8,707 nt of DNA from Elusimicrobiota bacterium. Its GTDB lineage: Bacteria; CG03; SLGR01; PWQF01. Position numbers and translations under genes: made by a program. Numbering within the stretch: position 1 is the stretch's first letter; every line of letters starts with the position of its first letter. Under the pieces are notes generated by a model. It saw only the letters and a program-made list of their open reading frames with translations. It ran no database searches and was not told the DNA's origin. Positions 6,401 to 8,707 of the stretch are shown here, in pieces. The DNA lies in the NCBI GenBank assembly GCA_003556865.1, contig PWQF01000167.1:1-8707 (forward strand), read 5' to 3'.

Positions 6401-8707
6401 ACTGCCTCTCCAGTATTCTCTTTTCAGATTCCCAGAAGTTAAAAACAAGTTCAAGGGCAAAACGTATATCCCGGTTATCCTCTACCGAAAAATCCACTTC
6501 GGAAAGGGAAAGTTCATTTGCCAGGCGATAATAAAATTCAGAGTCTGGAAAAGAGGTGCCGGAGGATTCAAATCCCGGCCTTTTAACCAGGGAATTGATT
6601 TGATGGTTTACCCGGGGATAGTTTTCCCGGTCAAAAACCGCGTCTAAATAAATAATCCTCTGGCTGTAAGGAAGGGAATATAACCTGTGTTTACTGTAAA
6701 TCTCTTCTGCCTTCCGGTGAAGTCCGGTTTTAAAGGGGTTCTCTTCAGATGGGATGTCAAGCTGGGTGAAATTATTTTCCTTGAATATTGAAATTTCCTT
6801 TAACGCCTCTTTCAGTTCGGGAGGAGCCCGGGGTCCGGCCTCTTTTATTTCCGGGAGGGTCTCTTTCTGTTTCTCATCTACTTCAAGTATTTTTCTTCCT
6901 TTAAGGCTAGAGGCGGTAACCCCTACCGCTTCAAGCATATTGCCGGAATCATAAAGTTCCAGCTCTGGTGCCTTGCCCGGGGTCTGGGAAGTAAGTATAA
7001 CCTCTATGCCGCTGCCGGAAGCCTCTCCCAGGGCCCTGAGCATATCATTGCTTTCCATAAGGGCTCTTTTTATAATATCCCGGGCTTCAGAACCGCTCAT
7101 AAAGTCGGAAAGACTCTCTTTGATATCATAAAGGCTGCTCTGGCCGCTGATATCTAAACGGTTAAAAAGTTCCGGACGGTAATTTTCAATATATTGGGAA
7201 ACCCTTATCCAGGAAGGCTGTTTTCCGGTGGGCAGATACCCCTCTCCGTAACCCTCTATAATTAACCGGGCTCCTTCTCTTCCTTTAAGGCGGCTCAGGC
7301 TATTTTCTATAACTTCCGGGCTTATTCCGGGAAAAGCAGTGATAAACTCAATATTTTCATTATAAAAGTCTTGATCAACCTTTTCAGGAATAAGTTCTCC
7401 CCCGGCAGGGGCAATTTCTCCGGCCAGGGAGCTGTTCATAAGGCCGGAGACTGTTCCAGGGGAAAACCCGGCTCCCAGCAACAGGCTGAGCTTTGTGCGG
7501 GCCTTTATAAGGTCAAGTTCAGGATGCAGAAAATTAACCCCCGCGGAAATTAAAGCGGGACTCTTTTGTCCGGACCATATGCTGAGCCCTTTTTCGGCGG
7601 CCTTTGAAAAGGCGGAAATAAGAGAAGGAGTTTCTAAAAATTCTCCCTCTATAATAAGTCCTGCTTTTCCGGTCCCGGCTCTACTGCTTAACCCTGAAAG
7701 TTTCTCCCGTATAATTTCTTCCGGGGTAAAAGAGTTAACATAAAGCCTTTCCACATATGCAAACTCTTTACCCGTATCTGCTGCGGGCTCCCACTTAGAG
7801 ATATTTTCTTTTTCCCTTAAAAACTGACGGTTAAAAATTATATTATCATTCTCATCAAATCTTCCTGCTACCTCGCCCCTGCTCTTAAAGTAATCTTCTG
7901 TTCCTCCGTACTTTCTTATTCTTGAAGCCAGATGAATTTCATCCCCGATAACTGCAAAGACCAGATTGGGAGCAGAAGGGTCAGCTGCCAGCTTTAAAGC
8001 CCGGCGGAAATTAAGGGCTGCATCCGAATCAGGCTGGTCGGGGGGAGTAAAGGAGCCGGTAATCACCACGGGAAAAGTGAGTCTGGAGTTAAAAAGCAGT
8101 GAGAGTACCAGAGCGGTTTCCTCAAGTGTATCGGTGCCGTGGGTAATAACAATCCCTCCTTCTTCTAAACCGGTTCTTTCTTTAATTCCTTTTTCCACGG
8201 CAGCTGAGATTTTTTTCCACTCAAAATGAGTGAAATTCCCCGAATCATGGGAAATATCCTTAAAATTCACTATATCAGATATTAAGTTCCTGTTTTCCCC
8301 TATTAAATTATCTACCCCACCGCTTGCTCTGCGGGAAGTTGCTCCCCCCATATCTATTGTACCCCCGGCATTTAATATTTTTACCGGACGTCTTTCAGAA
8401 GAATCCTTTAGCCCAAAATAATTTTTAAGCCAGTCCGCCGGAAAGCCTGCGCCCATATAGCCTATTATCCCGGACCCTATGGCGGAAGGTGAACTTATTC
8501 CCGGTGATAAAATATCAGTAGAGATTCCGGTAAAGGAGCCTGAAAGAAGGAGCGTACCTGCCGCGCCTACCCCTAAGGCCCCAAGGGCCCACTTTAAAAG
8601 AGTATCCAGGCCGATGCTTCCCTTTTCCGTAAACTGTATATCAATACCCTCATAATCCAGATGCGCCAGAAGCTCTTTAGGCTCCTCATACATCACCTTA
8701 TGCTCAG
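1..8707 (-). CDS. Internal part of a giant multidomain membrane protein (no start or stop in window)
   Basis: The minus-strand frame whose codons occupy plus positions 3-5, 6-8 and so on up to 8703-8705 is open for all 2,901 codons. I translated it completely and found no TAA, TAG or TGA. Recognisable motifs in this same frame along the whole length show that it is really coding: asparaginase HGTDT near 8130, phosphoesterase GNHD at 6063-6074, methyltransferase-family PVTPQG near 3790, peptidase HLHFE near 2460, and kinase DFG at 30-38. Domain order is hydrophobic helix, asparaginase, FBPase-like phosphoesterase, MttB-like, signal-peptide-like helix, M23 peptidase, coiled coil, membrane region, kinase. 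Codon use is uniform (many ATA, AGA and AGG codons), with no composition break at domain borders. Met codons occur, but none has a clear ribosome-binding site and a preceding stop, so no start can be assigned. The whole product is unrecognised; Omnitrophota-type giant proteins are the closest known analogy. Confidence 0.93.
555..852 (-). other. Membrane region: two hydrophobic clusters, about four helices
   Basis: The first cluster, 757-852, is FVITALVASAGLLSVPLFG followed by TVIPVAGLFALFH, one long helix or a hairpin. The second, 555-672, is TPLFSLGLSMTAVTAALLPLG followed by GVAGLFFAFSAGSLIHIIY. The loop between them (about 673-756) has Lys and Arg residues (TDLKSAPVNLSSLSFRQR). If both clusters are hairpins, the chain returns to the cytoplasm before the kinase domain. 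The sequence resembles small-residue-rich integral membrane domains generally, not one family I can name. Confidence 0.75.
1029..1082 (-). other. Predicted transmembrane segment 3
   Basis: ATILAGSISLIMSGLLLF is uncharged and 18 residues long. Acidic/basic coiled coil precedes it, and a strongly basic stretch (RTLRKIKRLIYGK) follows. By the positive-inside rule the low-coordinate side is cytoplasmic, so the helix would bring the chain from outside to inside. Confidence 0.85.
1090..2369 (-). other. Long coiled-coil stalk region
   Basis: About 425 residues rich in Glu, Lys, Leu, Ile, Ser and Asn with few Gly and Pro and heptad-like hydrophobic spacing, for example EIKALEKLLQEYFLIQDEM near 2100-2160 and KLFHEVEKEKIEKLEKTETR near 1083-1140. 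A few Pro/Gly breaks (near 1430-1490, 1560-1620 and 1680-1740) suggest several consecutive helices. Its position between the M23 domain and the membrane helix at 1029-1082 fits an extracytoplasmic stalk. No sequence family is recognised. Confidence 0.75.
2370..2860 (-). other. M23 (LytM-type) zinc metallopeptidase domain
   Basis: M23 enzymes cut peptide cross-links of peptidoglycan outside the cytoplasmic membrane. The first zinc motif is HLGIDVFAPAGTEV, with His at 2721 (window residue 1995) and Asp at 2709 (1999). The strand GRVISVKN follows, and then YVHI with the conserved His at 2577 (2043). PGKEVEMGEALGVL comes next, and finally PHLHFE with His at 2466 and 2460 (2080 and 2082). All catalytic and metal-binding positions are kept, so unlike degenerate LytM factors such as EnvC it could be active. 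The family's usual 'GxSTGPHLHF' is GRGGERGSPHLHF here. It follows the signal-peptide-like segment and is tied to a long coiled coil. Substrate, own wall or another cell's, is not visible in the sequence. Confidence 0.92.
2943..3062 (-). other. Internal signal-peptide-like segment / transmembrane segment 2
   Basis: The segment starts at a Met codon (3060-3062) and has the three parts of a Sec signal peptide. These are a basic n-region (LKRKLNLLKK), a hydrophobic core (SLITFLTALILALPIGASV, 2964-3020) and a small-residue c-region ending SSAEA before Phe at 2943, a plausible signal peptidase I site. Yet the frame runs on upstream without a stop, and I see no convincing ribosome-binding site before the Met: the 20 bases upstream are A-rich with no GGAGG-like run. 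It directly precedes the M23 peptidase, which normally acts outside the cytoplasm. I read it as an ancestral gene start fused in frame, now acting as an internal signal anchor or cleavage site. Confidence 0.75.
3063..3389 (-). other. Charged linker before the internal signal-peptide-like segment
   Basis: About 109 residues, rich in Glu, Lys and Arg, with one hydrophobic-proline stretch (VIPPIIIPLEKE near 3320-3355) and an aromatic-basic stretch (SYWRRWSSLLRSYSERNAEK near 3063-3122). No domain is recognised. The Lys/Arg-rich end supports a cytoplasmic location just ahead of the membrane segment. Confidence 0.5.
3390..4490 (-). other. MttB-like (trimethylamine / glycine betaine:corrinoid methyltransferase family) domain
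   Basis: This family transfers a methyl group from methylamines or quaternary amines to a corrinoid protein through a TIM barrel. About 365 residues follow the family layout. First comes an N-terminal block INEKAMEALLDPGIK, matching the usual 'A.ELLEE.GV'. Then come a glycine-rich SGGSAPFIEEDGGYRQAT block near 4180-4240, a strand PVKVVAGKES, the hallmark APVTPQGLLIQSHAEAL near 3755-3803, and LAQTVNPGAVVIHSAFPSP near 3680-3740. Finally there are HGTPEHNLVHMALQRL near 3600-3645 and DHRAYESGRRGRELLRRGG near 3480-3537. It ends shortly after FHIIRHAFGFLGNLAALNFSK, equivalent to the family's 'HAAGWLEGGL' helix, so the usual last part of about 490 residues is missing. There is no in-frame TAG, so no pyrrolysine, as in the non-pyrrolysine (MtgB-type) members. 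No corrinoid-binding domain is in the window. Activity is uncertain. Confidence 0.8.
4491..4899 (-). other. Helical linker with a TPR-like helix pair
   Basis: About 135 residues, strongly charged and mostly predicted helix. The stretch near 4560-4625 (FKFEEAADKYRQIIEKA) has the spacing of one tetratricopeptide helix pair, but no second unit follows. It joins the phosphoesterase domain to the methyltransferase-like domain. Confidence 0.45.
4900..6381 (-). other. Metallophosphoesterase domain resembling class III fructose-1,6-bisphosphatase
   Basis: The calcineurin-like phosphoesterase motifs occur in order. MQDLHGG (6312-6332) supplies Asp794 and His796. VGLSDKYDRGGDP (6135-6173) corresponds to GDxxDRG, with Ser for Gly and both Asp kept. 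TGNHDFW (6057-6077) supplies Asn879 and His880. GNLHMHNILPVD near 5446-5480 has His1081, and WGHNER near 5106-5123 has His1197. From memory of Bacillus Fbp (class III), the GNLLIHG-IPVD block, the following helical block, a late GH motif and a final VIDGG-AYQ-T-G-TL block line up with GNLHMHN-LPVD, WGHNER and IANIDYEMSEGY-DRGSVL here. The whole is about 490 residues, shorter than the usual 640 or so. A charged coiled-coil-like insertion occupies about 5600-5930. All metal ligands appear present. Gluconeogenic phosphatase activity is inference; another phosphoesterase substrate is possible. Confidence 0.78.
6382..6869 (-). other. Linker between asparaginase-like and phosphoesterase domains
   Basis: About 160 residues. 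A charged, Pro-containing stretch comes first (PEIKEAGPRAPPELKEALKE), then mixed aromatic and charged sequence (RIIYLDAVFDRENYPRVNH near 6600-6660), then helical sequence (ALELVFNFWESEKRI near 6420-6460) that may be the N-terminal helical part of the next domain. I see no recognisable motif. Confidence 0.5.
6870..8388 (-). other. L-asparaginase-like domain with duplicated C-terminal subdomain
   Basis: This family hydrolyses L-asparagine to aspartate and ammonia; archaeal GatD is a relative. The nucleophile-loop motif ILNAGGTID is at 8352-8378, with the catalytic Thr at 8358 (window residue 116). The second catalytic motif VITHGTDTLEE lies near 8112-8146, with Thr at residue 191 and Asp at 192. 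FPVVITGSFTPP follows, then the strand VFAVIGDEIHLAS and RIRK, with the presumed catalytic Lys at 7911 (residue 265). The spacings of 75 and 74 residues nearly match Thr12-Thr89-Lys162 of E. coli AnsB, so the active site looks intact. Two C-terminal-subdomain-like stretches follow: 7435-7770 (GLIIEGEFLETP, then ARTKLSLLLG) and 6870-7365 (LIIEGYGEGYLPTG, then EVILTSQTPG). The second carries an insertion of about 60 residues near 7045-7215. Natural asparaginases have one such subdomain, so the domain is about 500 residues instead of about 330. Substrate cannot be told from sequence. Confidence 0.9.
8541..8600 (-). other. Predicted hydrophobic helix, possible transmembrane segment 1
   Basis: Window residues 36-55 form a Gly/Ala/Leu-rich, nearly uncharged run (WALGALGVGAAGTLLL at its core). 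It is followed by about 60 residues of Gly/Ser/Pro-rich sequence before the asparaginase domain begins. Length and composition fit a membrane helix. Flanking charge is too sparse to orient it. The small-residue content also allows a buried helix in a soluble domain. Confidence 0.55.
8601..8705 (-). other. Unassigned segment before the first hydrophobic helix
   Basis: These are the first 35 residues visible in the window, a mixed charged stretch (PKELLAHLDYEGIDIQF in the middle, then EKGS) that leads straight into the hydrophobic helix. It looks like the end of a folded domain lying upstream of the window. I recognise no family in it. Confidence 0.5.

Noticed and set aside
1..8707. CRISPR array, tRNA/rRNA, insertion sequence ends, promoters or terminators
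   Set aside because: No regularly spaced repeats, RNA signatures, transposase motifs or intergenic gaps were found. Every base is accounted for by the one coding frame.

Overview
The window is one uninterrupted stretch of protein-coding DNA on the minus strand. Reading complementary triplets that begin at plus positions divisible by 3, from 8705 down to 3, I translated all 2,901 codons and met no stop. The frame is still open at both ends, so both the start and the stop of the gene lie outside. There is no intergenic space, RNA gene, promoter, terminator or mobile element. This is an internal slice of a giant gene.

From N-terminus (high coordinates) to C-terminus (low coordinates) the chain holds: a glycine/alanine-rich hydrophobic helix (about 8541-8600); an L-asparaginase-like domain with catalytic residues at family spacing and what looks like two C-terminal subdomains (about 6870-8388); a linker; a metallophosphoesterase domain resembling class III fructose-1,6-bisphosphatase (about 4900-6380); a helical linker; a domain resembling the MttB trimethylamine/glycine-betaine methyltransferase family (about 3390-4490); a charged linker; a segment that reads like a complete signal peptide but sits inside the chain (about 2943-3062); an M23/LytM-type peptidase with intact zinc motifs (about 2370-2860); a 400-residue coiled-coil region (about 1090-2340); a membrane region of one helix plus two hydrophobic clusters (about 555-1082); and a protein-kinase-like domain cut by the window edge (1-458).

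The organism is probably an uncultured bacterium. Giant genes mixing enzyme, peptidase and membrane modules are known from candidate phylum Omnitrophota, and that is my best guess, but it rests on architecture alone. Codon use is even along the window, with frequent ATA isoleucine and AGA/AGG arginine.

Charge around the membrane segments suggests a consistent layout. The three metabolic-enzyme-like domains would lie in the cytoplasm, the M23 domain and coiled coil outside, and the kinase back inside. The chain can therefore be read as a membrane-spanning receptor or surface machine with enzyme-derived cytoplasmic modules, or as a polyprotein of fused former genes. The sequence does not decide between these.
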